A DNA stretch of 64,000 nt. It comes from Bradysia coprophila (Eukaryota > Arthropoda > Insecta > Diptera > Sciaridae). Under the pieces are notes generated by a model. The model saw nothing but the letters and a program-made list of their open reading frames with translations. It did no database searches and was not told the origin of the DNA. Shown piece after piece: positions 31,801 through 43,508 of the stretch. The first letter of the stretch is position 1. Every line of letters starts with the position of its first letter. The translations under genes and the position numbers were made by a program. The stretch lies in the NCBI RefSeq assembly GCF_014529535.1, contig NC_050736.1, positions 372,001-436,000 on the forward strand, written 5' to 3'.

Positions 31801-33032
31801 TCGGGTCTGTACTGGAACATTATTTCATTGACTTACTTTTTCCGACTTTTTCAACAAACAGAAAGATATCTTCGTTACCGTTCGCCTCGCTGATGTTTGT
31901 ACTGAGTCTGGTTATTTTCAGTTCACCAGTCAGAGCACTTTCTGTAAACATTAATCAGATTAATCAGTTGCAAGCTGAAAACCTGTCGCGGTGAGCTTGC
32001 CCGACCGACATATCAGGTATGGACATTTTCAAGCTCACCGTGCTGTAATTTGCCAAATATCTTCACTTACTCATGTTATTTATTGGATTAGATAATGCTG
32101 GTTCGCATATGCTGACCCAGTTGTCGTCGATTAAATAGAACGCTTCGAAGCACAAGCACACCTTGTTCAAGTTCATATTTTTCGCTTCATTTTCAGCTCT
32201 AGTGAGAAGCTGCGAAAAAATTGGGTTGTCCGATAAAATGAATCGTTAAAAACTCATCCCCACCACCCACTTACTTGCTGATTCTCTCGCTCTGTAATTT
32301 CTCTTCCCTTCTCAAATGTCGTCCTTCGGACAAGTTTTTCGTGAAGTTCTTCGACGATAAACCTTTTCGCGGTATGAATGATTCCCATTCCAACAAAACT
32401 GGACGAATAAACCAATATGAATAGGTTGTGATAAATAGCCAAGTTAAGAGTACACTTACACTGCTGTATATCCTTTGCTTGGTGACACTTCGACATCGTG
32501 TGGATCCTTTATGTCATCGTTGTCTTTCCTGACCACCAAACTATGGGAATGGTGAAGTTTAGTCAGCGTATCGACTTGAAACAGTGAACATCTAATGATC
32601 GCCTCTCCATGAAAATTCTTCAATTCAGCGGTGGGAAAGGTTTTCTTAACTTTGTTCGTAGATAAACCGCTCAGGCAACCGTGGGTGCCATGCATTTCCG
32701 ATTTGTAACGGAAGCGAAATTTGTCAATTGGTTGTTCGGTAATTTGTATGTAAGGTTTGCAACCATCAGTTTCCATGTAGGAAACTGGAATGCCAATGAA
32801 GAAAAACGTTTTTCTTTAGTAAATCAACGTCAGCTCAACGAAGATCCTATAACGAAAAACCCACCTGAGGATTCCTCAGCTAAATTCAGTGTTTCCATAG
32901 CGAAAACATTCGATGAGTCACTGTAACTATACTCGGATGCCGATGGTGAAGATGAAATCCTCGAATCTGATTCGCTGCCGGTTAATAGGACGGATGATGC
33001 TGGTGAATGTGTACGAAAATAGTTGGTTCTAT
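25810..33032 (-). CDS. Rel: Relish, NF-kB p105-like factor of the Imd immune pathway
   Basis: Relish is the composite NF-kB/IkB protein that switches on antimicrobial genes after peptidoglycan sensing. Thirteen minus-strand exons join in frame: 33032-32865, 32784-32460, 32398-32275, 32209-32071, 31941-31837, 31777-31673, 31613-31287, 31229-30974, 30911-30724, 30664-30228, 27015-26854, 26284-26012, 25923-25810. They give about 906 residues. A Ser-rich lead is followed by the Rel homology domain with the DNA-contact loop FRFRYKSEMHGTHG, then KMNLNxV-like and SxPINNM blocks, the dimerisation domain, and an NLS-like SSRKRARL. Six or so ankyrin repeats follow in exons 9-10 (GADPNVTDYKGDTALHV, SLTPLLLACRLNRVEIV, GNNVLHIAVSENSDELV). 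An acidic Ser/Asp exon and a C-terminal death domain (LCHWFNRSDRWKRLARCM) end the protein. The first exon is not settled: a candidate ATG exon is 33590-33542, phase-compatible but with a weak donor. Confidence 0.93.
26854..27015 (-). other. Acidic Ser/Asp repeat exon of Relish
   Basis: This 54-codon exon encodes repeated units of the form SSDSDGET / SSDSDEET, coded by a near-tandem 24-nt repeat (tctgaatcagacgaagtttc on the plus strand). It separates the ankyrin repeats from the death domain. Phase-0 borders mean it can be skipped or repeated without a frameshift. Confidence 0.75.
27521..27750. repeat. Palindromic MITE-like repeat in the large Relish intron
   Basis: The block around gagagttgttgtggtttgt pairs with acaaaccgcaacaactctc, and inner arms contain aaatgaaaatctagatt in both halves. 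The outer arms gagagaaaag/cttttctc extend it. A related copy is at 59360-59570. Confidence 0.7.
28064..29020. repeat. 957-bp near-perfect inverted repeat (long hairpin) in the large Relish intron
   Basis: The left arm starts TGAGGGATTCTTTTGAAAAA and the right arm ends with its near complement at 29020. Arms of about 470 nt each meet at a loop of about 22 nt (28533-28554). Matching runs are long with scattered point differences and small indels. It contains no ORF of note. On the Relish pre-mRNA it would fold into a long double-stranded hairpin. Confidence 0.9.
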
Positions 33033-34019
33033 CTGCAAAGCGAAAGAAAATGCTGCTTTGGTATACACGAAGAAAGGAAGCAATTCGGTGAAACCACACA
33101 CGTTTGCGATTTTTAAATTTAAATGTGTGTGCATTGGCAGCTTGTTTTTGTTTTCGTATACGACGCATAAACGAAGAGAAAAATATTGAATTTCAACAAA
33201 CATATACCACGCCGTGATATAATAACATACATAAACAAAGATAAAGTCCGGATTGCCTATTTACTTTAATACTGATGATTAAGCAAACAAATAATCTCGA
33301 TTGATTCTCGATAGCAAAATATGTGAATTTACTTGTTAAAGGTGAACAAATGAAATCATAAAAATACACCAAAATTGACTGTCACATCGATTGTTCAGAA
33401 CTAAGGGAATAAAATTTAAAGACTGCCCATATTGTTGTCACAGTCTTATGTGTCAGTTAATGATCACGTGACGATGCACACTTAATTGCAACTGCGATAA
33501 GAAATTAGGATTTCGAAGAAATGATTAAAATTTGAACCAACCATAAACAATTTCTCTTCGATTAGTGTCTAGATTCAGTAAGGTTGTCATTGTTAAGGTT
33601 GCGGAACACACGTCTCACAAATGAAATCTTTAAAAAAAAATTTCTTAAATGCACAAAAGAACGTCTTGTTGTCGCGAATGAATATTTAATAATAAAATTT
33701 GCAAAGACTTACTGTTCTGCGAAGAAGAAATACAATTTTTTTTATCAAGCAATATTCTGGTTTATATTAGAGGTTTTTCCCCGTCGATCGTGGTGTTTGT
33801 GAATAAACAGATGGATGGAATAATAAGTAGCAAGCAGTGACGTTTTAATATACATTCATACATTGAATCCATTGAATACATTCAGTCCGTGTTTTCTTAG
33901 ATAAACGCATACAACAGTTAAAACACACACTACTGCAAACCTACTTTTTTTTGCAACAAGGAATGGTTTACAATAACGGCTTACAATTGTTTTGTTATAG
34001 TTATTTTAGTCAACGAAGG

Positions 34020-34190
34020 TATACTCTGTAAGTATGGTCTAATGTCAGAATTTGTATGGAGCGAATGAAATAGGCATTTCATATAAGAAAATCATTGAAA
34101 GGTGAGTTTTTTTAAATTATGAAATCGCTATTTCCTCTGATTTGTATGGACAGACCATACCTGGTTTGTACTTTCATTGATTTTAGTTCG
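34020..34190. repeat. Dispersed repeat shared with 44841-44945
   Basis: Both copies contain a tttgtatgga/tacaaac...gaccgtacctggt block, an atttcatata/gaaatcgct block and end in acctggtttgtacwttcattga. The second copy is an imperfect palindrome. Confidence 0.55.
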
Positions 34191-35389
34191 AATAAAGACT
34201 TTTTCAGGTTTATTTTACTCACGATTCTTACTCAGATTTAAGTTCTAAGTGTCGAGTCGCTTTATTCTATCACTATTGATGTTACCAACCAACTTCAAGC
34301 AAAAGTGATTATAGTGGTCAGCTGCAGAAAGTACTCTATTTTACATGAAAATATTTTTACAGTGTTGTTTTACGGTTGTGTGACACACTGTCAAGTTTCA
34401 GTGCCTTATGTAAAGAGTAGAGTGCTTGAAGTGGGTGGATGTTACACACTTAATAAAATCTTTCTTGCTTCTATGCTTACAAATGATTGAACAAACCTTG
34501 ATAAGACTTATTTATGACCAAGACATTCTTTAAGTCGACATTTCACTGTGAAGCCATGATAGTATGCCACATTTTTGGCAAAATGAAGAAAAATGTTGTA
34601 GACAACAACATGATCTAAATTTTTCACTAAGTCTTAGAATTCATAAAACTTTTTTGGTAAAATATACATTAACTGATAAATAATATATATCAGTCAAGTT
34701 GTGACACATTTTTTATTAACTAAAAGTCGGATATCACTAGCTGAGTAATAAAGGACGCACAAAGAGCACTAATACAAATACAATGAATCTGTCTCGAGAT
34801 CTGTCTAGTTGGACTTGGACTTGTCAGAAAGAGAACTGATTTAAGTCGTATGACGTGCCTGGCAAATCGCCTCCTTCATAACAGTCTGATTATTATTTTT
34901 CTCGTTTTGCCAGCTTAACTAGCTGTCAAATCTAGCACTAATATCCACGCTGATTTCCTGGTATACAAAACAAAGTCATCCATAGACTCTATGGCATAGA
35001 GACATAACCAAAAAGATATTTTAAAAACCAAAAAGATATTGTTCATTAAATGTTCCCAAAAGTGTTGAGGTTATGGCTCTGTGGATGCTCTCGTTCGCTT
35101 TCAGCTTGTCAAACATCGTTTTCACAGTTATGCTGGAACAGACTTATAGAGCTTATAGATCATTGTCAATGTCACTTGAGGTGTCAATTTGACACTGTCA
35201 AATGAGCTGTCATTTTCATCGAGCTAAAATCGAAATTCAAAAAGTTTATATGAAATTTTTATTTTTTTGTTGAGGTGAGGTGGATCAATTTGGTATTTGT
35301 TTTACATGCATTAGTTAAGAAACCGTTATTTGACACTGATCTATTGACTCAAAATATTACAGTGGATAGGTCTGTTCCAAGGCCATAAT

Positions 35390-35800
35390 TGTCAAATATC
35401 CATAGAGGCATAACCTCATCAGTCATCAACTATTATTTGAAAGCCGATATCTGTGGATCAAATCGTGGTCGTTCGGTCAGTCAAAATTCGTGTTTACAGT
35501 TACTTGAAACAAACCTATGAATGTGTGATCTTTACAGCCAATGAAAGTAGATCAGTAGGTATGGCAAGTCCATACAAGTCGGAGCACATACGGATTTGCA
35601 TGGCGCCACCTCAAACGAACTCATTTCTAGTGGAAATTTGCACTGAAATGAGTTCGTTTGAGGTGGCACCATGCAAATCCGTATGTGCTCCGGCTAGAAC
35701 AAATTTGAACGTTTGGCCATACCTATCTATTTACTTTCATTGTTTACAGCAACCCTGCCAAAACGTCAAAAGTCAAAACCTACCATTGTAAACCATTGTA
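35390..35800. repeat. Dispersed repeat (inverted relative to 2848-2960) carrying a nested MITE
   Basis: Positions 35400-35520 match the reverse complement of 2848-2960. The sequence is interrupted at 35539-35742 by a separate palindromic element, then continues after the second copy of the 8-bp target duplication. Confidence 0.7.
35539..35742. mobile_element. 204-bp palindromic MITE with 8-bp target-site duplication
   Basis: The ends CAATGAAAGTA and TACTTTCATTG are inverted copies and the inner arms, including catacggatttgcatgg and cctcaaacgaactcattt, pair closely. It is bounded by tttacagc at 35531-35538 and 35743-35750. The 8-bp duplication and lack of coding capacity fit a non-autonomous hAT- or P-like element. 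Confidence 0.88.
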
Positions 35801-35949
35801 ATCATGTCATATATACTTTCCTCGCATCGTAGTAAAACATTATTTTGTCCACATAAGTTTTATTTTTGAAAATTTTCGTTTGTATTTTTCACAATTTTCT
35901 TAACTGAAATTCGCATTTCAATAGTTTAACTGTGATTTACGAGAAAACG

Positions 35950-37461
35950 ATGAATTTAGATCAAAGAACTTTTTTCAAAAAGTGCAGAGTGTGCAACAAA
36001 GAGGGATCGCGAAATATTTTCGAAAAAATAAATAGAACATTAGAATCATCATCACTACAATGTGTGTCATCAAATTCACGACTATTGGAAAAATTGCGCT
36101 TCGTGACCATGATTAAGGTTAGGTTGAATTTACTATAAACAGAATAATGAAATTTTGATGAGATTTTCAAATGAAGTGGAGCATCGATATGTTGTTGAAA
36201 AATTTGTGTATGGAGCCTTCCCACACGATTTGTCCATGACTGATGCGTCAGACTGTGTGATTTCTGTAACGAAATTTGTTCTTTTAAAATGAAAGCTTCG
36301 CGTCTTTTTTTCTTTAAGGACCTTGAACTTCAAAAGACAATGAATTTTCCATTTCTAAAATTTTAGATAGACGAATTCGACAACAAACCAAAAATGCTAT
36401 GTGATCTCTGCATCATTCAACTCAATGTATCGTATCAATTCAAAACGCTGGCTGTTGAAATCGACGGAAAGCATCAGCAGTACTTAATTGAAAATGGTGT
36501 CAATCATTCGCCCAATAGTGAAAACAGTACCGTACATAGCGTCGAGCAACGAACATTGGAGAGATCAGCGGCAACAGTTCGTCCGATTACTTTTCCTGTC
36601 AGCTTATCCAATCTTCAACATCGACGTGTAATCAAGTCGGAACCGAACGACTATGAAATCATGTCCGACATTACGATCGACACCAATACTGACCTGCTCG
36701 AAGATTTTCCACGAAATGGTGTTACCAGCAGCGCTAGTAATCAACCATTCGGTACGTCGAATATGGTGTGTGTCAGTGATCTTGATTTACTCCGATCGAA
36801 TGGTGATTCGGATACTGAATTCATCAATAACTGTTTGCCCTCATCGTACCGTTTTGAAAATCCGGCTAATACCGTGGAGTCACGTCAATCGACCACGACG
36901 ACCACCACAACAACGATAGCGTCAAAACAGTTGGTAATAGCTGCATCGAAGACTACGAATCAAAGTAAAACGGTTACATCCGATAGACACACGTCTCACA
37001 ATACGGAAGTTGTGGAAGAGCAATCGTCCGAACGTGCGACCGTTTTGCCACGGAGGAAACGGAACAGCACAGTGAAATTTGCCGATAATGAAGTGAAAAA
37101 GAGCCTTCGACCCAAATCCAACGAAAACATTGACTATTCGCTGGTGCGGAAAAAGCGTAAGCTCATCAATCCGGTAAATAAAGTGAAGCGAAACAATAAG
37201 ATAAAACAGGAAAATGACCCAATCAAAAAACAGTCTGGCACAATTGTTCCGAAAAATTCATCAATATTGAGGAACAAGCGCAGAAACGACATGGTTGATG
37301 ATAGAAGTCTACCACAATTTCGACGTGGACAAAATGCAAACAATAAGGAGCAATATCGGGAAAATCGAAAGATTAGGCGACGAATGGTTATTAGAGAAAC
37401 GGATCGTTTTCGGTTTGCTTCAATCAAGACAATCGACAGTGTGACCTCAACGCGAAACTGA
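35950..37461 (+). CDS. ZAD-domain protein without C2H2 zinc fingers
   Basis: Two exons, 35950-36117 and 36367-37461, join in phase 0 (IK|IDEF) across a 249-nt intron and give 420 residues. The first 90 residues form a ZAD (zf-AD) domain: a CRVC pair at the start, a CDLC pair after the splice, and the following QLNVSYQFK helix. ZAD domains bind zinc and dimerise insect transcription factors. The usual C-terminal C2H2 array is missing; the rest is low-complexity and Ser/Thr/Asn-rich, with a Thr run at about 215 and several basic clusters (PRRKRN, RKKRKLINPVNKVKRNNK) that look like nuclear localisation signals and possible DNA contacts. The start at 35950 is the first ATG before the CxxC. It may act as a partner or competitor for ZAD zinc-finger proteins. 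Confidence 0.82.
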
Positions 37462-40400
37462 CGTAGAATTAAGCAAAAGTGGCAGGATAAGTGGTTATGA
37501 AATTGGTGAACGTTGCGGAAAGTGCTAATTGTAAGTTTGTAGCTCAACGGAACTATTCAAATGGGTTTCTTCATCAAGTGATTGCCAACGTAAAGATTTA
37601 CTAATTTTAGAGATTAAGTTCAATGCTATTTCCTAGAATTAGATGCACACACGTCACAATTACTTGTAACACACTCAACAAAGTCTAGACTCACTGAAAG
37701 CTCACTTCGTAGTGAGCTATTTTATTTACGACATAGTTCCAAACAATCCTTGAATCATTGAGCAAATTGTGTAAGTCTCTCTCTATATTGAGAATGTAGC
37801 CTACAAAATACTCTTTTCGTTGAGGTATTTATACTTCTAACACTAAATTGTTTGTCCATCTTAAAAAATCAGCTTTTGATTGAAGATACTACTCCATTGT
37901 AATGTACTCATGCTCATCATAGTCCAGGGCTAATTATTCGGAATTTTAATTATAAAAATTATTTAATTTTGGCAAATCTCACATCGTTTTCTTCTCTCTT
38001 TAACTACCAAAATAACATCGCTGAATACTGTCGACCGCCTGGTCGGTTCGGCTTCAATAACATACGCGACACAAAAGTTAAAGTATAACTAAATCTTTAT
38101 TAATCCGTAGGTGATAATAGTTCTACTAAAACCAATTACAAATAAATTGACGCGACATTAAATGACGACCGACTTCTAATGGTGTTCGACACGTACTGCT
38201 CGATCTGCCGACTCGCAAATCAATCGTCCTAAATCGGCAAACCGAAAGAATTGACCACATCGCGACCCTTAATTAACTGTTTGACTGATAGGTTGCAATG
38301 CCGTCACTTAGACATTATATTAGAATTTCAAAAAAGTTGAATTTTAACTTAGGAAATTTAACAAAAATTCTCAAAAAGTCTGATAAAATTCCTGAAAAAT
38401 TCCTAAGAATTCCCGAAAAAAAGTCCGCATAATAAGTCCTGTCAAAGTCGAGTAACTTTCGAATTGTATCGATTCATTTCCTCATAGAGATCATGATGTC
38501 TGTAGACGTCATAAAAACATTTTTAGCAATTCTATTGCACTTCAAATGTCTTACTAGACCGTTTAAAAGGGCGGATTTCCATATGACAAACTCATATTTG
38601 TTAGCCATACATAGGCAGACATTTTTACAGAAACAACTCTCTTTTAAACGGTCTATTGGATAATAGTGTTTTCAGTTCAGTTCCAGATAAATGAAATCGT
38701 TTCTGCTAGGTAGAACATATGAATGACAGGGCTCCATGGGAGAGAATTCTCTTTAAAAAAATCTCTTAAATATACAACCCTGCATTCATTCATTTTTTAC
38801 GTTCTATCGCAGAATGGGACCGTGGGCTGATGTTAGCCTCAGTTCAGTTTTCCAAATTAAAGCATAAATTGCACTACACTCCGTTTAAGAATCGGTTCAT
38901 CCGTTTACATGACAATTCAACAAAAGATAGTGAATCGAAATGAATTTTTGAGAGAAAACTGTGTACTAAACGGTGACAAAATTGAATCGTGCTCAATTTT
39001 TCGTCGTAAACGAAGGCAAAAAGGAATGGAAACGGAGAACTTTTCCCTAAATGGAGACTGTGCGATTCGTACTCAAGATTAAAATCAGGTGAATGCTTCA
39101 ACAAAATTTATATTTATTTTCATGGGTGCTCTCCCCCGCGGTAATCTATTTTGTACAGCTAAATTAAAAGTTGATCTACTCGATCTATAGATCCATGAAT
39201 CGATCAATGACCGGAAATTGATTTTGTTGAAAAATTAGTAATAGGAAGCTAAAGAAAACAATATACTAATACCACTCTTACAGAAGACTATAATTGTTTC
39301 TGGCTGATTAGACTTCAAAAACTTAAATTATTTACACTAATTTATGTTGTCATTTCATTTAACAGATTTCGTCGCATTAAGTTATACCCGTAATATTGTG
39401 TCCGTGATAAAAAGCGCTATGATTAAACTGTCATTTCATATTTATATAAATCAAAAATCAACTTAGAAGTCTCCTTGGCCAGCATTTGTAGCTTATGATA
39501 AATACTTGTAAATGTCCTACAAATCAAGCTCTTGAGTTCAAGCTGTTAAGATAACATTTTTATTAACGTTTTTCTCTTTGTTTAAACGTTTAAAGTATTC
39601 GACTTTAAGATTTAAGTTTCTGTTTACTCAACACATTTAGTTATAACGGATTCATTATGTTAAAAAGCAAATTATGTTACAATTCCGCAAAATATTTATT
39701 AAAAATTGAGAAATTGTTAATTTAACATTTGAGTTTCAATTCATTGGATTCCGACATCGACGAAACATAAACTGTTCTCCAAAAAAATGTATGCAGGCAA
39801 AAAATTATCCTTCGTTTTCCCGAATTTCCAGCACCATTTACGACCGTAAGCATGACAGACAATTTCGCGGTTTATGTATACTACTGGCCACATATTTTCG
39901 CATCGTCCTTTGTAAGTATAGAAGACAAGTTAGTCACCCATGCATGGTTTAAGACTGGTAGCATTGTACAGCACACTTGTTCTTACATTGCATATTTTGA
40001 CTCCAAATTTTCATTATAAAATTCTAACTTTTAATGTAATAGTTGATATGAGTGATATGAGTCACTAAAGGTTTCTCGAGCATGTTTGAACTCATAGCAC
40101 TATGTTCCAGTTCCATAAGAAATTGAAATAAATTTACTCTGTTCACTTTTAGCAAAACGAAAGCTATAGAGCTTAAACTAATTAAATAATAGTTATTTAC
40201 GTATCTATCTTGGTCTATTGATTTTAGACAATTTCGCTTGTTGTACATTTTTCAACAAAATTTCTCTCATCTTCGCCTCTGATTCAGAGCCTATTTTTAG
40301 GAATTTAAATCTTATAAATTACATAAAATTCTTTAAAGAAAACTTTTTAAATTTATTTCAGAAATTTAGGAATTTAAAGGAATGTTTTAAGAATTTTATG

Positions 40401-41823
40401 GAATTTTGAAAAACTAAACTCATAAAAATATCCAAGCATGTAAAATATGTTGTGTTTCTTGTGTGCTGGTGACAATCGGTGAAATATGCTCACAGTTCCG
40501 ACTAAAATTTCATTTTGAATTAGTTACGAGAAGCAACGTTTCCACGTAACTATTAGCAAAATCTTTGAGCTGATTTAACGTATCTCTTTGGTGATAGGAC
40601 CATCACTCTTCTAAAATTGTTCTTTGTTATCTAAAGATTTATATATTGGCGCGCACCACTTAGACTTAAGTTTGCGCATCACTGTCATGTTTCTACTGTC
40701 AAATGACTTAAAAATAAAGAAAAATAAAGTTAAGTGAAATAACTAATTGTGTTTTGGAATTTGTTTTGTGCAGATGACTGAAACAAACATTTAAACCACC
40801 GAAGTTGGGTAGGTTGTTGCATCTATAGACAGTGAAAAATAATGGTAATTTGGATAAGGGTAAACAGTTGGAGTTTCATTTTTTTACGGCTTTCTCTAGG
40901 TGGAATATTGTGACCATTTCACCAATTAATTTGGAAACCATTCCATAACTAACTGCTCTCTGTTCGTGACACTTTACTATTATTTAAACTGACTAACACT
41001 GTTCTATTGCGTGACAATCACGGTCTAAATAGACTGCATAGTCTTGTGTGTTGGAAGACGATTTCCTATTGACACATTTTTGGAAAAATGAATGCCCTTA
41101 GAATGGATGGAATAGATGCACTATCACTATTGCTTTTCATAATTTTGAATATCTGACTTAACATAATTACATTTTACAATGTCATTATACAAACATTAAA
41201 CGAATCATAAAAATTACAACGAATCATAATTGACTGTGCTTTTGCCGAGGGGGAAATTACTTCGAAAAACGCTGTACCATGACTTCGTATGATGCTGAGA
41301 GTCAAGATCACCCAATACAATGACTTTGACTTTACGTGTTTTCGTATTGTGACTTTTCTGTGCTCTGTACCATGACTTTTCTGAGCAGTTTTCCCCTCGG
41401 CTTTCACATAATACCATTTATGATGTACTACATTGCTTTATCAATTAGTGATTAAGTAAATGGTTTGTGTGGTTGTGATAAAAATTGTTAATCTTGTAAT
41501 GTGCATATTTCTAAATATTAACATTCATTTGTGTTGTGTCTCCTATCCAGTCAACAGGTCATAATTCGTTACTAATTTTTTGCTGAGTAACTTATCTTTC
41601 ACCGAAACGTTTATTGAGAACAATTTTCTAATTACAGTTCATAGCAAAGGTGCGAGTAGCAAGAACAACATTAGGACGTAAGTTGCATCATTAGACTGAT
41701 TTGACTATCTGCTACTAAATCGCATTCAATGTAGGACTTCTGTCGGCCGAACTAACCTGTAACAGCTCAACAAAACGAGACACTATTATCAAAAATACTT
41801 GCACATCTACCTCAGCGAAAGAA
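37462..41823. other. Gene-free stretch between the ZAD and flavin-reductase-like genes
   Basis: No coding region was recognised in 4.3 kb of AT-rich sequence. It holds a short hairpin near 37698-37722 (gctcacttcgtagtgagc) and a weak inverted repeat at 38555-38660 (agaccgtttaaaaggg / tcttttaaacggtct). The probable 5'UTR of the next gene contains a 57-nt GT-AG intron at 41679-41735. Confidence 0.5.
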
Positions 41824-42690
41824 ATGGCTGACGAGGAGAAAATTGTTCGTCGAAATCCACACGGTGACTTTAAGTCCATTGAAGCGTCACGTCCAGCCTA
41901 TGATAAATCTGCAGAAGTCTATTTCACACAAACACATTCACCGAACTGGAAACCGGGTGATGGTAGCAATGATAACGGTGAATGTTTGCAGAAGAGTCAC
42001 ATTGCCATCGATCCACATGAAGATGGACGACCGTCTGTCTACAATTATAAACTGTTGATCAGCGCCATCGTTCCAAGACCAATTGGTTTTATATCTACAC
42101 GCAGTGCTGATGGCAGCAGCACGAATATTGCACCATTCAGTTATTTTCAAACGGTCAATCATGATCCACCATTGTTTGTTGTTTCATTTTCTGGTGGACT
42201 GGAGCAGGCAAAAGATACGTTGCGTAATTTAGTAGAGACAAAGGAGTGTGTAATTAATATCGTAAGTGAACATTTCATTGAGGCGGCGAATGCAACGTCT
42301 ACGAATGCACCGTATGGTGTTTCTGAATGGGTTTTGTCCGGATTAACTCCGGCAGATTGTTGTCGTGTCAAATCATCGCGTGTCAAAGAGGCTATTTTCA
42401 GCATTGAAGGGATTTTGGTCGAAACGAAAGAGTTTGATAGTAGAGCTGTTCCTGGAAAAAAATCGGCTGTTATGGCAATTATCGAAGGAGTTCAGTTTTG
42501 GGCTAGAGAAGATGCTATCAATGATGAAAAGAACTTGATCGATCTTAAGGTACTGAGACCAGTTAGTAGATTTGGTGGTATCATGTACGGTCGAACGACA
42601 CAACCTTTTGAAATTCCTCGACCAGATTACAACCAGTTGATCGACGAATTCGGTGATGAATTGGCGAAACCGAAGGCTGATGGACAATAA
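41824..42690 (+). CDS. Flavin-reductase-like (DIM6/NTAB) FMN-binding protein, intronless
   Basis: 288 residues in one uninterrupted exon, while every other gene here is split within the coding region. The core ISAIVPRPIGFISTRSADGS, then TNIAPFSYFQTVNHDPPLF and VETKECVINIVSEHF are the FMN-binding split-barrel signature of the flavin-reductase-like family. The C-terminal part (FSIEGILVETKEF, VEGVQFW-like EGVQFWAREDAINDEKNLI, LRPVSRFGGIMYGRTT) is the long form that I associate mainly with fungi and bacteria. The substrate is unknown; members reduce flavin or bind FMN in oxidoreductase reactions. No signal peptide or membrane span is seen. AATAAA is at 42782-42787. A 5'UTR intron (41679-41735) suggests it is an expressed, naturalised gene. 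Confidence 0.88.
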   Translation: MADEEKIVRRNPHGDFKSIEASRPAYDKSAEVYFTQTHSPNWKPGDGSNDNGECLQKSHIAIDPHEDGRPSVYNYKLLISAIVPRPIGFISTRSADGSSTNIAPFSYFQTVNHDPPLFVVSFSGGLEQAKDTLRNLVETKECVINIVSEHFIEAANATSTNAPYGVSEWVLSGLTPADCCRVKSSRVKEAIFSIEGILVETKEFDSRAVPGKKSAVMAIIEGVQFWAREDAINDEKNLIDLKVLRPVSRFGGIMYGRTTQPFEIPRPDYNQLIDEFGDELAKPKADGQ

Positions 42691-43246
42691 ACCAGTTTTG
42701 AACTGGGAATTACAATTTCGTAAGAATATTTTGGTTATATTTCCAGTCTACAATTTCAGTGATATAACAATTGATTCAATTAATAAATAAAAAATAAATT
42801 TACATTGGAAATATTGATTTTTCTACTCTACTCTACTCTCAAATGTAAAATTTAACTGAAGCAAAAGACAATGCTTTAGTTACCTTGACTGTAAAGTCAA
42901 AGGTCTTACGTCAGAAAATACGTCTTATGAAATTTATAAAGTGTTGGCAAAAAACGGAAAAGTCTGAACCTATTTTCAAAACTTTGGTTTTATTTCGTCG
43001 AGGAATAAAATTACTGATGTAATTCATTTTGTCGATTTCATACATGTAACCAACTAATAACATCTTGCATATTTATAACTCCTGTTGGGATGCAAAAAAC
43101 ATTCACAAAAATATTTCGATTGATGATTACCTGCAACAGGCATTCTTTTTTCCAAATTTTACCAAATCCCATATCTTGGGTGGGACATGTCCCTTGTCTG
43201 AATATTGTTTTTAAATGAGTTATCAATTTAGGATCACATTAAATTC

Positions 43247-43508
43247 AAGGTTCTGAAAGAACAGGTTAAGACACATCTGAGTTGATCACGAAGGCGGTGA
43301 CACACAAATTTTGACAAGTAGATACTATTTATTGAACATACTCATAACAGATTGTTTGAAGTGTCAACTTGAAGAAAAAAAAATGGTTTTTATCAAGTTG
43401 ACATTTCAAACAATCTGTAATGAGTATGTTCAATAAATAGCATCTATTTGTCAAAATTTGTGTGTCAGCCGCCCTCGTGGGTGTCTTAATCTGTTCCTTC
43501 AGAACCTT
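43247..43508. repeat. Foldback element, AAGGTTCTGAA family, well-preserved copy
   Basis: AAGGTTCTGAA and TTCAGAACCTT bound two arms of about 120 bp that pair closely, including cacacaaattttgac and tattgaacatactca. A diverged relative is at 1663-1880. Flanking gatcacattaa (43232-43242) and gatcaaattaa (43509-43519) may be an imperfect target-site duplication. Confidence 0.8.

Larger units (their letters stand above)
33033..35949. other. Region between Relish and the ZAD gene
   Basis: The two genes are transcribed away from each other, so both 5' regions should lie here, probably including untranslated or short first exons of Relish. Repeats at 34020-34190, 34370-34445 and 35390-35800 are listed separately. 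No other gene was seen. Confidence 0.55.
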
